Part shown: positions 18,421 through 26,737 of the stretch, piece by piece
Numbering within the stretch: the stretch's first letter is position 1
Layout: each line of letters opens with the position of its first letter
Assembly: GCA_963845675.1 (NCBI GenBank)
Contig: CAWJSX010000005.1
Location: 731,229-795,228 of the forward strand
Source of the DNA: CAWJMD01 sp963845675
GTDB lineage: Bacteria; Actinomycetota; Actinomycetes; Actinomycetales; CAWJMD01
Reading direction: 5' to 3'
Length of the DNA stretch: 64,000 nucleotides
Notes under the pieces: generated by a model
What the model was told of the DNA's origin: nothing
Seen by the model: the letters and a program-made list of their open reading frames with translations, nothing else
The model's database searches: none
Translations under genes and position numbers: made by a program

Positions 18421-20118
18421 CTACAGGCCGACGGCCGCCGCCACGTCGGCGCGCAGCCGCTCCAGCCGCTCGGCCGCCGCGTCGCGGGCTGCCGCCACGT
18501 CGTCATCGCCCACCGGCAGCACGACCTCCAGGTAGGCCTTGAGCTTCGGCTCCGTGCCCGAGGGCCGGACGACGACCCGGTCGCCGTCCGCGGTCCGGTA
18601 GCGGAGCCCGTCGGTGGGCGGGAGCCCGTCCGCGCCGAGCGAGAGGTCGACCGCCTCGGTGACCTCCGACCCGGCGAGCGTCGTGGGTGGTGTCGCCCGC
18701 AACCGGTCCATCGCCTCCGCGATCAGCGTCAGGTCCTCGACCCGCACCGACAGCTGGTCGGTGGCGTGCAGGCCGTGGGTGCGCGCGAGGTCGTCGAGGG
18801 CGTCCAGCAGCGTGCGACCGTCGGCCGCGAGCGCCGCAGCGAGCTCGGACACGACGACCGCCGCACTCACCCCGTCCTTGTCGCGGACGCGGTCCGGGTC
18901 GACGCAGTAGCCGAGGGCCTCCTCGTAACCGAAGAGCAGGCCGGGCACCCGTGAGATCCACTTGAAGCCGGTCAGCGTCTGGGCGTGCTCGAGACCGTGC
19001 GCGGCGGCGATCCGGGCCAGCAGCTGCGACGAGACGATCGAGCACGCCAGCACGCCGGTCGAGGCACCGGACCGGGTGGCCAGGTGCTCGCCCAGCAGGG
19101 CGCCGACCTCGTCCCCGCGGAGCATCCGCCAGCCGCCGGTGTCGGCGGGCCCCCGCGGGTCCCGGACGGCGACGGCGCACCGGTCGGCGTCGGGGTCGTT
19201 GGCGATCACGAGGTCGGCCTCGCGTTCCCGTGCGGCGGCTACTGCCAGGTCGATGGCGCCCGGCTCCTCCGGGTTGGGGAAGGCCACCGTCGGGAAGGCA
19301 CCGTCCGGCGCCGCCTGTTCGGGCACCAGGTAGGTGTCGGTGAATCCGGCTCTGTGCAGCGCCTCCTCCACCGTCGCGCCCCCGACGCCGTGCAGGGGCG
19401 TGAGCACGAGGGAGAGGTCGCGCGGTCCGCCCTCCAGGGCCGCGGCCGCCGCCGCGTCGAGGTACTGCTCGTGGACGTCGTCCCCGAGCACCCGCCACCC
19501 CTGGGAGGGGCGGGGGACCGTCGACAGCTCGCCGACGGCGGCTATCCGGGTGGCGATGGCCGCGTCCGCCGGCGGCACGATCTGCGCGCCCTCCTCGCCC
19601 GGACCTCCCAGGTAGACCTTGTAGCCGTTGTCCTGCGGCGGGTTGTGGCTGGCTGTGACCATCACACCTGCGTCGGCCTGCAGCGCACGGACGGCGTACG
19701 CCAGCACGGGGGTGGGCAGGGGGGCGGGCAGGACGAGCGCCTCGATGCCCGCGCCGGTCATCACGGCGGCCGTGTCGGTCGCGAAGACGTCCGAGTTGCG
19801 GCGGGCGTCGTAGCCGACCACCACGCGCGGCCGGTCCAGTCCGGTGGTGGCGCCTCGGTGGTTCAGGTAGGCGGCGAGGCCCGCGGCCGCCCGGATCACG
19901 ACGACCCGGTTCATCCGGTTCGGCCCCGCACCGAGTGCACCGCGCAGCCCTGCGGTACCGAACTGCAGCGTGCCGGCGAACCGGTCCGCGAGGTCCGCCT
20001 CCGCGTCGTGGTCACCGTCCTCAGCCGCGGCCAGGACCGACGCGAGCTCGTCGACGGTCTCGGGGTCCGGGTCGTCCGCGAGCCACGCCCTGGCCTCCGT
20101 GAGCAGGCCCACGTTCAT
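18421..20118 (-). CDS. pmmB: Phosphohexo/phosphopentomutase (PmmB/PGM2-like)
   Basis: A 565-residue alpha-D-phosphohexomutase-superfamily enzyme. The phosphoserine loop reads GVMVTASHNPPQDNGYKVYLG, the metal loop NDPDADRCAVAV, the sugar loop YEEALGYCVDP and the phosphate loop RPSGTEPKLKAYLE. This long form (PGM2/PmmB) often acts as a phosphopentomutase, converting (deoxy)ribose-1-phosphate to the 5-phosphate. Its 4-bp overlap with the purine nucleoside phosphorylase gene supports that role: one releases ribose-1-phosphate, the other isomerises it. In Mycobacterium tuberculosis pmmB follows deoD in the same way. Confidence 0.9.
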   Translation of the reverse strand: MNVGLLTEARAWLADDPDPETVDELASVLAAAEDGDHDAEADLADRFAGTLQFGTAGLRGALGAGPNRMNRVVVIRAAAGLAAYLNHRGATTGLDRPRVVVGYDARRNSDVFATDTAAVMTGAGIEALVLPAPLPTPVLAYAVRALQADAGVMVTASHNPPQDNGYKVYLGGPGEEGAQIVPPADAAIATRIAAVGELSTVPRPSQGWRVLGDDVHEQYLDAAAAAALEGGPRDLSLVLTPLHGVGGATVEEALHRAGFTDTYLVPEQAAPDGAFPTVAFPNPEEPGAIDLAVAAAREREADLVIANDPDADRCAVAVRDPRGPADTGGWRMLRGDEVGALLGEHLATRSGASTGVLACSIVSSQLLARIAAAHGLEHAQTLTGFKWISRVPGLLFGYEEALGYCVDPDRVRDKDGVSAAVVVSELAAALAADGRTLLDALDDLARTHGLHATDQLSVRVEDLTLIAEAMDRLRATPPTTLAGSEVTEAVDLSLGADGLPPTDGLRYRTADGDRVVVRPSGTEPKLKAYLEVVLPVGDDDVAAARDAAAERLERLRADVAAAVGL

Positions 20119-20963
20119 CGGACGGCGATCCGGCGGGTCACGTCGGCGAGGAGCGCTCCGATGCGCGGGGCAGCGGCCTGGCCCGCCTCGAGCACCTCCG
20201 CGTGGTCGAGCGGCTCGGCGCTGATGCCCGCGGCGAGGTTCGTCACCAGCGAGATCCCCAGCACCTTCATGCCGGCGGCACGGGCGGCGATCGCCTCGAG
20301 CGTCGTCGACATGCCCACGAGGTCGGCGCCCAGGGTGCGAGCCATCCGCACCTCGGCCGGCGTCTCGTAGTGCGGGCCGGGGAACTGCGCGTACACGCCC
20401 TCCGCGAGCCCGGCGTCGACCTCACGGGCCACCGCCCGCAGCTCGGCCGAGTACAGGTCGGTCAGGTCGACGAACGTCGCTCCCTCGAGCGGGGACGTCG
20501 CGGTGAGGTTGATGTGGTCGCTGATCAGCACCGGGGTGCCGGGCCCCCACTCGGGGTTCAGCCCACCGCAGCCGTTCGTGATGACGATCGTGTGGCAGCC
20601 GGCGGCCGCCGCGGTCCGCACGCCGTGGACGACCTGGCGGACCCCCCGTCCCTCGTAGAGGTGGGTGCGGGCGCCGAGAACCAGTGCGCGGGAACCGGTC
20701 TCGCCGATGCCAACAGACCGCAACATGCCGACGTGACCGACGACGGACGGCTTGTGGAAACCCGGCACCTCGTCGGCCGGGACCTCGGCGAGCGCCTCGC
20801 CGAGCAGGTCACCGGCGGTGGCCCACCCCGACCCGAGCACGAGGGCGACGTCATGGCGCTCGGCGCCGGTGCGTTCAGCCAGGACAGCGGCGGCCGCGTC
20901 GGCGGCCCGCTGCGGGCCCTGGGCGAAGACGTCGGAGGCGCTGGCGGCGTGGTCTGAGGTCAC
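20115..20963 (-). CDS. Purine nucleoside phosphorylase (trimeric type)
   Basis: A 282-residue phosphorylase for inosine and guanosine, also annotated deoD or punA in actinomycetes. The phosphate loop LVLGSGWATAGDLL, TNGCGGLNPEWGPG, the base-site GPHYETPAEVRM and ribose-site GADLVGMSTTLEAIAA are characteristic of the trimeric PNP/MTAP family; the conserved Asn lies in SLVTNLAAGIS. The start is GTG 20963: TATCCT stands 6 nt ahead, and longer in-frame extensions are Pro/Arg-rich and unlike the family. It is first in a two-gene operon with the mutase. Confidence 0.93.
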   Translation of the reverse strand: MTSDHAASASDVFAQGPQRAADAAAAVLAERTGAERHDVALVLGSGWATAGDLLGEALAEVPADEVPGFHKPSVVGHVGMLRSVGIGETGSRALVLGARTHLYEGRGVRQVVHGVRTAAAAGCHTIVITNGCGGLNPEWGPGTPVLISDHINLTATSPLEGATFVDLTDLYSAELRAVAREVDAGLAEGVYAQFPGPHYETPAEVRMARTLGADLVGMSTTLEAIAARAAGMKVLGISLVTNLAAGISAEPLDHAEVLEAGQAAAPRIGALLADVTRRIAVR

Positions 20964-20969
20964 GGGCGG

Positions 20970-20975
20970 AGGATA
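20970..20975 (-). promoter_or_regulatory. Probable -10 element (TATCCT), leaderless, for purine nucleoside phosphorylase
   Basis: On the minus strand TATCCT is followed by CCGCCC and then GTG 20963. Confidence 0.55.
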
Positions 20976-20997
20976 GCCACCCGGGCTGCCGAGCGGG

Positions 20998-21450
20998 TCA
21001 GCCGACGGAGCGGCAGGGCAGGCTGCGCAGTGCGGCCACGTAGTCGTCGGGGGCACCCGCGGCCTCGGCCGCGTCGGCGAGGACCCCGACGTAGTGGGCG
21101 CTGGGGAGGCCACCCTCGTAGTCGTCGAGGACGTAGGCCCAGGTCAGCACCTGACCGTCGAGCGTGTCGACGCGCACCCGCACCTTCCGGTAGAGGCCGA
21201 TGTTCACGCCCTCCCAGTCGTCCAGGTGCTGCTCGTCCGCCTCGGTGAGGTCGTAGACCGCGACGTAGACGGCCTGGTCGGCCGAGCCCTGGACGACGGT
21301 CGCGAGGGAGCCGTCCCACCCGCGCTCCTCCCCGCCGAACGTGAGGCGCCAGCCGCGCAGCCAGCCGGTGCTCCGCAGCGGGGAGTGGGGGGCGCGCCGG
21401 ACCATCTGCTCGGGATGCAGGTTGGAGGCGTAGGCCGCGTAGAGAGCCAC
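20998..21450 (-). CDS. Gamma-glutamylcyclotransferase-like (AIG2/GGCT) protein
   Basis: A 150-residue protein with the GGCT fold. The N-terminal substrate loop is ALYAAYASNLHPEQM (YxSN pattern), and the region DDWEGVNIGLYRKVRV carries the catalytic-type Glu and the conserved GxYxRxxV, followed by WAYVLDDYEGGLPSAHY. Members cyclise gamma-glutamyl groups to 5-oxoproline, though bacterial ones are little characterised. GTG 21450 is the start because TAGGCT stands 8 nt ahead; the much longer open frame upstream is not coding. A gamma-glutamyltransferase is encoded 8 kb away, but a functional link is only a guess. Confidence 0.82.
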   Translation of the reverse strand: MALYAAYASNLHPEQMVRRAPHSPLRSTGWLRGWRLTFGGEERGWDGSLATVVQGSADQAVYVAVYDLTEADEQHLDDWEGVNIGLYRKVRVRVDTLDGQVLTWAYVLDDYEGGLPSAHYVGVLADAAEAAGAPDDYVAALRSLPCRSVG

Positions 21451-21458
21451 GGGACGGC

Positions 21459-21464
21459 AGCCTA
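21459..21464 (-). promoter_or_regulatory. Probable -10 element (TAGGCT), leaderless, for the GGCT-like gene
   Basis: On the minus strand TAGGCT is followed by 8 nt and then GTG 21450. The divergent lpdA-like gene starts 97 bp away. Confidence 0.5.
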
Positions 21465-21546
21465 GCCACTCGGCGGCGTGCGTCCCCGGAGGGCGCGCGC
21501 GGGCCGTCGCGCCACGTGCGGCGCCGACACGACACAATGGGGCTCG

Positions 21547-23031
21547 ATGACTGAGCCCGCGCAGGAGCAGACCACACCGCCCAGCGTCCCCCAGACGCAG
21601 AACAGCCCGTCCACCCCGGCCGAGATCAGGCCTGGCACACGGGTCGTCGTCGTCGGGGGTGGACCGGGTGGGTACGAGGCAGCCCTCGTGGCCGCGCAGC
21701 TCGGGGCGCGGGTGACCGTGGTGGAACGTGCCGGTCTCGGTGGCTCCGCGGTGCTGACCGACGTGGTGCCGTCCAAGACGTTGATCGCCACCGCCGAGGT
21801 GATGACCCTCGTGGACGACTCGGTCGAGCTGGGGGTCCGCTTCCCCGGGCCGACCGGGAGTGACGCACCGCGCGGCTCGGTGACGGTCGACCTGGCTCGG
21901 GTGAACGAGCGCGTGCGGGCGCTGGCGCTGGCGCAGTCGCAGGACGTGCACCGGCGTCTGGAGGCCGAGGGCGTGCGGATCCTCGTCGGCACTGGTCGTC
22001 TGGTCGGCCCGGAGCGCGTCGACGTCGAGCTCACCGACGGCGAGACCCGTTCTCTCGAGACGGATGTCGTGCTCGTGGCGACCGGCGCCCATCCCCGTCA
22101 GCTGCCCGACGCGATGCCGGACGGTGAGCGCATCCTCACGTGGACCCAGCTCTACGACCTGACCGAGCTGCCAGAACGGCTGATCGTGGTCGGGTCCGGT
22201 GTGACGGGCGCCGAGTTCGCGTCCGCCTACGACGCTCTCGGCGCCGACGTGGTGCTGGTGTCGAGCCGGGACCGGGTGCTGCCCGGCGAGGACGCCGATG
22301 CCGCTGAGGTGATCGAGGAGGTCTTCCGGCGCCGGGGGATGACCGTCGTGTCGCGCTCGCGGGCCGCAGCCGTGCGTCGTGAGGGCGACGGCGTCGTCGT
22401 GACCCTCGCCGACGGGCGGACGCTCGAGGGGTCGCACTGCCTGATGGCCGTCGGGTCGATCCCCAACACCGAGGGGATGGGTCTGGTCGAGAGCGGCGTG
22501 CGGCTCTCGGAGTCCGGTCACATCGAGGTCGACAAGGTCTCGCGGACGTCGGCTCGCGGCGTCTACGCGGCGGGCGACTGCACCGGCGTGCTGCCGCTGG
22601 CGTCCGTCGCAGCGATGCAGGGCCGGATCGCGATGTGGCACGCCCTCGGCGACGCCGTCACCCCCCTCGAGCTGCGGACGGTGTCCGCCACGATCTTCAC
22701 GGCGCCCGAGATCGCCACCGTCGGCTGGACGCAGGCTCAGATCGAGTCCGGCGAGGCCCACGGCGAGGTGGTCAAGCTGCCCTTGGCCGGCAACCCGCGC
22801 GCCAAGATGCAGGGCATCCGCGACGGGTTCGTGAAGCTGTTCTGCCGCACCGGGTCGGGCACGGTGATCGGGGGCGTCGTCGTCGCGCCGCGAGCGTCCG
22901 AGCTGATCTTCCCGGTCACCCTCGCGGTCGAGCACCGCCTGACCGTCGACCAGGTCGCTCTCGCGTTCACCGTGTACCCGTCGCTGTCGGGGTCCATCGC
23001 GGAGTCGGCCCGGCGCCTGCACCACCACTGA
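21547..23031 (+). CDS. lpdA: NAD(P)H-quinone dehydrogenase, LpdA-like flavoprotein
   Basis: A 494-residue flavoprotein of the pyridine-nucleotide-disulfide reductase fold. FAD motif GGGPGGYEAAL is at 37-47, the NAD(P) motif VVGSGVTGAEFASAY near 218, and YAAGDCTGVLPLASVA binds FAD. The redox-active cysteine pair is missing: the expected GGTCxxxGCxPSK is GGSAVLTDVVPSKTLI here, and the C-terminal catalytic His position is FTVYPSLSGS. This is the pattern of M. tuberculosis LpdA (Rv3303c), which reduces quinones and is not a lipoamide dehydrogenase. A disordered 25-residue N-terminus precedes the fold. It converges on accA3. Confidence 0.88.
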   Translation: MTEPAQEQTTPPSVPQTQNSPSTPAEIRPGTRVVVVGGGPGGYEAALVAAQLGARVTVVERAGLGGSAVLTDVVPSKTLIATAEVMTLVDDSVELGVRFPGPTGSDAPRGSVTVDLARVNERVRALALAQSQDVHRRLEAEGVRILVGTGRLVGPERVDVELTDGETRSLETDVVLVATGAHPRQLPDAMPDGERILTWTQLYDLTELPERLIVVGSGVTGAEFASAYDALGADVVLVSSRDRVLPGEDADAAEVIEEVFRRRGMTVVSRSRAAAVRREGDGVVVTLADGRTLEGSHCLMAVGSIPNTEGMGLVESGVRLSESGHIEVDKVSRTSARGVYAAGDCTGVLPLASVAAMQGRIAMWHALGDAVTPLELRTVSATIFTAPEIATVGWTQAQIESGEAHGEVVKLPLAGNPRAKMQGIRDGFVKLFCRTGSGTVIGGVVVAPRASELIFPVTLAVEHRLTVDQVALAFTVYPSLSGSIAESARRLHHH

Positions 23032-23048
23032 CCACCCCCCACTCCGTT

Positions 23049-23110
23049 GCGACACGGCGTGTCTGCGGTGTCGCGTGGGGCCTCACGACACCGGGAACAC
23101 GCCGTTTCGC
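23049..23110. terminator. Nested inverted repeat between convergent lpdA and accA3
   Basis: The outer arms GCGACACGGCGTGT (23049-23062) and ACACGCCGTTTCGC (23097-23110) match at 13 of 14 positions; an inner pair GGTGTCG/CGACACC (23067-23073 and 23086-23092) nests inside. The location between converging stops fits a bidirectional terminator. Confidence 0.6.
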
Positions 23111-23135
23111 GAGGAAGCAGGGAGGGGGTTGGTGG

Positions 23136-24971
23136 TCAGGCGTCCTTGATCTCGCACACCGGGGCGCCGGACGACACGGTGGCGCCCACCTCGGCGGTGA
23201 GGCCCGTGACGACGCCGGCCCGGTGGGCGAGCAGGGGCTGCTCCATCTTCATCGCCTCGAGCACGACGACGAGGTCCCCTTCGGCCACGGTGTCACCCTC
23301 CGCGACGGCGATCTTCACGATGGTGCCCTGCATCGGCGAGGTGAGGCTGTCGCCCGACGCGGCGGCGCCGCCCTTCTTGGCACCCGACCGCTTGGGGGCC
23401 TTCGGCCGCCCGCCGGCACCGGCACCGGCGGCGGCGCCGAGCGCCAGACCGGCCGGCAGGACGACCTCGAGCCGCTTGCCGCCGACCTCGACGACGACCG
23501 TCTGCTTCTCGCCGGCCGGCTCGGCGCCGGCGTCCGCGACCGCCCCGGCGAACGGAGGGATCTGGTTGTCGAACTCCGTCTCGATCCACCGCGTGTGCAC
23601 CGTGAACGGGCTGTCGTCGGCGGGGGCGAAGGCAGGGTCCTCGACGACGACGCGGTGGAAGGGCAGCACGGTCGGCATGCCCTCCACGACGAACTCGGCG
23701 AGGGCGCGTCGCGAGCGCTCCAGCGCCTGTAGGCGGGTCGCGCCCGTCACGACGAGCTTGGCGAGCATCGAGTCGAAGGCACCCGCGACCACGTCGCCGG
23801 TCACGACGCCGGAGTCGAGGCGGACGCCCGGGCCCGTGGGCGGCAGGAACGACGAGACGGCACCGGGGGCGGGCAGGAAGCCGCGTCCCGCGTCCTCGCC
23901 GTTGATGCGGAACTCGAACGAGTGGCCGCGGATCTCCGGGTCGTCGTAGCCGAGCGGCTCGCCCGAGGCGATGCGGAACTGCTCGCGCACGAGGTCGATG
24001 CCGGTCACCTCCTCGGAGACCGGGTGCTCCACCTGCAGGCGGGTGTTGACCTCGAGGAACGAGATCGTGCCGTCCTGCGCCACGAGGAACTCGCAGGTCC
24101 CGGCGCCGGTGTAGCCGGCCTCGGTGAGGATCGCCTTGGAGGCCCGGTAGAGCTCGGCGTTCTGCTCGTCGGTCAGGAACGGCGCGGGCGCCTCCTCGAC
24201 GAGCTTCTGGTGCCGGCGCTGCAGGGAGCAGTCCCGCGTCGACACGACGACCACGTTGCCGTGCGCGTCGGCGAGGCACTGGGTCTCGACGTGGCGCGGC
24301 TTGTCGAGGTACTTCTCGACGAAGCACTCTCCGCGGCCGAACGCCGAGACCGCCTCTCGCACGGCCGAGTCGAACAGCTCGGGGATCTCCGCCCGCTCGC
24401 GGGCGACCTTGAGGCCACGCCCGCCGCCGCCGTACGCGGCCTTGATCGCGATCGGGAGCCCGTGCTCGTCCGCGAACGCGAGCACCTCGTCGGGGCCGTC
24501 GACCGGGTCGTGGGTGCCGGCCACCAGGGGCGCACCCGCACGCTCGGCGATGTGGCGGGCCTTGACCTTGTCGCCCAGGGCGTCGATCGCGGACGGCGAG
24601 GGTCCGATCCAGACCAGACCCGCGTCGATGACGGCCTGGGCGAACGAGGCGTTCTCGGCGAGGAAGCCGTACCCGGGGTGGACGGCGTCGGCGCCGGAGC
24701 GGGAGGCCACGTCGAGCAGCTTCTCCTGGACGAGGTAGGAGTCACCCGGGGTGGAACCGCCCAGGGCGTAGGCCTCGTCGGCCACCTTCACGTGCAGCGC
24801 GTCGGCGTCGGGCTCGGCGTAGACGGCGACCGAGCCGATCCCCGAGTCCTTGGCCGCACGGGCGATGCGCACCGCGATCTCACCGCGGTTGGCGATGAGG
24901 ACCTTGGTGATCGGTCGACGGGTGCTGCCCTGCTGCTGGTCTGCCACGGTCGGTCCCTCGCTGCTGGTCAT
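23136..24971 (-). CDS. accA3: Acyl-CoA carboxylase alpha subunit (biotin carboxylase + biotin carrier)
   Basis: A 611-residue protein with a biotin carboxylase half and a C-terminal biotinyl domain. Visible motifs: KVLIANRGEIAVRIARAAKDSG at the N-terminus, HPGYGFLAENASFA, the ATP-grasp loop KAAYGGGGRGLKV, FLEVNTRLQVEHPVSE and FEFRINGEDAGRGFLP; the carrier domain has VLEAMKMEQPL with the biotinylated lysine. It carboxylates biotin and serves carboxyltransferases such as those at 26.7 and 31.5 kb. Its position near accD5, accE5, birA and maf marks it as AccA3-like. ATG 24971 has AGAAG ahead; the in-frame GTG 24947 is an alternative. Confidence 0.92.
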   Translation of the reverse strand: MTSSEGPTVADQQQGSTRRPITKVLIANRGEIAVRIARAAKDSGIGSVAVYAEPDADALHVKVADEAYALGGSTPGDSYLVQEKLLDVASRSGADAVHPGYGFLAENASFAQAVIDAGLVWIGPSPSAIDALGDKVKARHIAERAGAPLVAGTHDPVDGPDEVLAFADEHGLPIAIKAAYGGGGRGLKVARERAEIPELFDSAVREAVSAFGRGECFVEKYLDKPRHVETQCLADAHGNVVVVSTRDCSLQRRHQKLVEEAPAPFLTDEQNAELYRASKAILTEAGYTGAGTCEFLVAQDGTISFLEVNTRLQVEHPVSEEVTGIDLVREQFRIASGEPLGYDDPEIRGHSFEFRINGEDAGRGFLPAPGAVSSFLPPTGPGVRLDSGVVTGDVVAGAFDSMLAKLVVTGATRLQALERSRRALAEFVVEGMPTVLPFHRVVVEDPAFAPADDSPFTVHTRWIETEFDNQIPPFAGAVADAGAEPAGEKQTVVVEVGGKRLEVVLPAGLALGAAAGAGAGGRPKAPKRSGAKKGGAAASGDSLTSPMQGTIVKIAVAEGDTVAEGDLVVVLEAMKMEQPLLAHRAGVVTGLTAEVGATVSSGAPVCEIKDA

Positions 24972-25009
24972 GTGGGTTCTTCTGGGTGCTTCCGGTCTCC
25001 CGCCGGGCG

Positions 25010-25015
25010 AGCCTA
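25010..25015 (-). promoter_or_regulatory. Probable -10 element (TAGGCT) for accA3
   Basis: TAGGCT on the minus strand, about 38 nt ahead of ATG 24971, overlapping the stop codon of the MerR gene. The short leader holds a modest ribosome binding site. Confidence 0.4.
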
Positions 25016-25465
25016 GCGGGATCGCACGGGTCGGTCGGCTCGGGTCGCGGCCCCGTCCGGACGGCCACCGGCGTCGTCGTCGAGCGTCTCGAGCTCGCTG
25101 CGGCAGTGGCGCTGGAGCTCGTCCAGCTCGGCCAGCGCCGCGTCGATGTCGGCACGGCGCGCCTCCAGCTCGGTGCGCCGGTCGTCGATCTGGTCGAGCA
25201 GGTAGTTCAGCTGCCCGGCCTCGCCGGGGACGTCGTCGTACATGTCGACGATGCGCCGGATCTCCTCCAGCGGGAAGCCGAGTCGCCTGCCCCGCAGAAC
25301 CAGCCCCAGCCTCACGCGGTCGCGCGGGTGGAAGACGCGCACGGTGCCGCGGCGCTCGGGGGAGATCAGTCCCTCGGACTCGTAGTAGCGGACGGTCCGG
25401 TGGGTGACGCCGAACTCCTCGGCGACCTCGGCGATGGTCCAGGTGCGGCTTGCCATGGACGCCAT
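25013..25465 (-). CDS. MerR-family regulator, LiuR/AtuR-like
   Basis: A 150-residue regulator. The winged helix-turn-helix WTIAEVAEEFGVTHRTVRYYESEGLISPERRGTVRVFHPRDR is at the N-terminus, followed by a long dimerisation coiled coil (LLDQIDDRRTELEARRADIDAALAELDEL) and an Arg/Asp-rich tail without cysteines, so it is not a metal sensor. This build matches regulators of branched-chain acyl-CoA degradation (LiuR). It is divergent from an acyl-CoA dehydrogenase-carboxyltransferase pair, with a palindrome in the gap and accA3 downstream, so it probably controls all of these in response to an acyl-CoA. ATG 25465 or ATG 25456 could be the start. Confidence 0.85.
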   Translation of the reverse strand: MASMASRTWTIAEVAEEFGVTHRTVRYYESEGLISPERRGTVRVFHPRDRVRLGLVLRGRRLGFPLEEIRRIVDMYDDVPGEAGQLNYLLDQIDDRRTELEARRADIDAALAELDELQRHCRSELETLDDDAGGRPDGAATRADRPVRSR

Positions 25466-25470
25466 CTTGA

Positions 25471-25492
25471 TTTACGTTGACGTCAACGTCAA
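25471..25492. promoter_or_regulatory. Palindromic operator (LiuR-box-like) between divergent genes
   Basis: A perfect 16-bp palindrome ACGTTGACGTCAACGT at 25474-25489, extended by TT/AA on both outer sides with one mismatch. It sits between the MerR start (25465) and the acyl-CoA dehydrogenase start (25526). The form TTTACGTTGACGT... resembles known binding sites of LiuR/AtuR-type MerR regulators. It would cover the promoters of both directions. Confidence 0.75.
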
Positions 25493-25525
25493 GCACGATC
25501 CGACCGAGCCACGCCGAGGTGAGCC

Positions 25526-26725
25526 ATGTTCGAGCTGTCCCGCGAGCACGAGGACTTCCGGAAGGTCGTGCGCGACTTCGCAGAGAGCGAGGTCGGCCCC
25601 CACATCGAGCAGTGGGACCGCGACCACCACTTCCCGGTGCACCTCGTGCCGCAGATGGGCGAGCTGGGCCTGTTCGGCCTCGTGGCCCCCGAGGAGTTCG
25701 GCGGCGCCGGCCTCGACGAGGGCGCGTTCACGTCGTTGTGCGTGGCGATCGAGGAGCTCGGGCGCGTCGACCAGAGCATCGGCATCACGCTCAGCGCCGG
25801 CGTCGGCCTGGGCATCAACCCCATCCTCACCTTCGGCAGCCAGGAGCAGAAGGAGCAGTGGCTCCCCGACCTGGTCGCCGGGCGGTCCCTCGCGGCGTTC
25901 GGCCTGACCGAGCCCGAGGCGGGCTCGGACGCGGGGGCGAGCCGGACCCGGGCGAGGCTCGACGAGAGCGGCCCCGACGGCGCCGAGTGGGTCGTGGACG
26001 GCGCCAAGGCCTTCATCACCAACTCGGGCACCGACATCACGTCGGTCGTGACGGTCACCGCGAAGACCGGTGAGCGGCCGGACGGTCGCGCCGAGATCAG
26101 CAGCATCCTGGTCCCCTCCGGCACGGCGGGTTTCACCGTCGAGCCCGCGTACCGCAAGCTCGGTTGGCACTCGTCCGACACGCACGGCCTGACGTTCGAG
26201 GGGTGCCGCGTGCCCGAGGCGAACCTGCTCGGCGAGCGCGGCAAGGGATTCGGCCAGTTCCTCGCCATCCTGGACGACGGGCGCGTCGCGATCGCCGCGC
26301 TCGCGGTCGGACTGGCCCAGGCGTGCCTCGAGCAGTCGACCGAGTACGCGAAGACCCGCGTCGCCTTCGGCCGTCCGATCGGGGTGAACCAGGGCGTCTC
26401 GTTCGCCATCGCCGACCTCGCGGTCTCGGTGGACGCCGCGCGTGCCCTCACGTACCGCGCCGCCTGGCTCAAGGACGAGATGGTGGCCGGACGCCGCGGC
26501 CACGTCGAGTTCAAGCAGGCGGCGGCCGTCGCCAAGCTGTACGCGACGGAGGCGGCGGTCACGGCCACGCGTGTCGCCACCCAGGTCTTCGGCGGCAACG
26601 GCTTCATGGAGGAGTACCCCGTGGCGCGCTTCTACCGCGACGCCAAGATCCTCGAGGTCGGTGAGGGCACGTCCGAGGTGCAGCGACTCGTGATCGCCCG
26701 TGGCCTCGGCCTCCCGGTCGACTGA
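25526..26725 (+). CDS. Acyl-CoA dehydrogenase
   Basis: A 399-residue flavoenzyme. FGLTEPEAGSDAGASRT and ITNSGTDITSVVTVTA form the FAD/substrate site, CRVPEANLLGERGKGFGQF is the central domain, and YRDAKILEVGEGTSEVQ near the C-terminus contains the Glu that acts as base in short- and medium-chain enzymes; isovaleryl-CoA dehydrogenase lacks Glu at this spot, so that substrate is less likely. ATG 25526 has AGGTGAG ahead. It is followed after 12 bp by a carboxyltransferase gene. The LiuR-like operator upstream suggests a role in branched-chain or odd-chain acyl-CoA breakdown. Confidence 0.92.
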   Translation: MFELSREHEDFRKVVRDFAESEVGPHIEQWDRDHHFPVHLVPQMGELGLFGLVAPEEFGGAGLDEGAFTSLCVAIEELGRVDQSIGITLSAGVGLGINPILTFGSQEQKEQWLPDLVAGRSLAAFGLTEPEAGSDAGASRTRARLDESGPDGAEWVVDGAKAFITNSGTDITSVVTVTAKTGERPDGRAEISSILVPSGTAGFTVEPAYRKLGWHSSDTHGLTFEGCRVPEANLLGERGKGFGQFLAILDDGRVAIAALAVGLAQACLEQSTEYAKTRVAFGRPIGVNQGVSFAIADLAVSVDAARALTYRAAWLKDEMVAGRRGHVEFKQAAAVAKLYATEAAVTATRVATQVFGGNGFMEEYPVARFYRDAKILEVGEGTSEVQRLVIARGLGLPVD

Positions 26726-26737
26726 GAGGCTCTGCGC

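Noticed and set aside
20998..23055. A 685-codon minus-strand frame extending the GGCT-like gene upstream
   Set aside because: Only the last 150 codons are conserved; the rest lies opposite the lpdA-like gene, and a -10 element marks GTG 21450 as the start.
23049..23110. A CRISPR-like or mobile-element end
   Set aside because: It is one nested hairpin between convergent stops, without repeats, spacers, transposase or target duplications.
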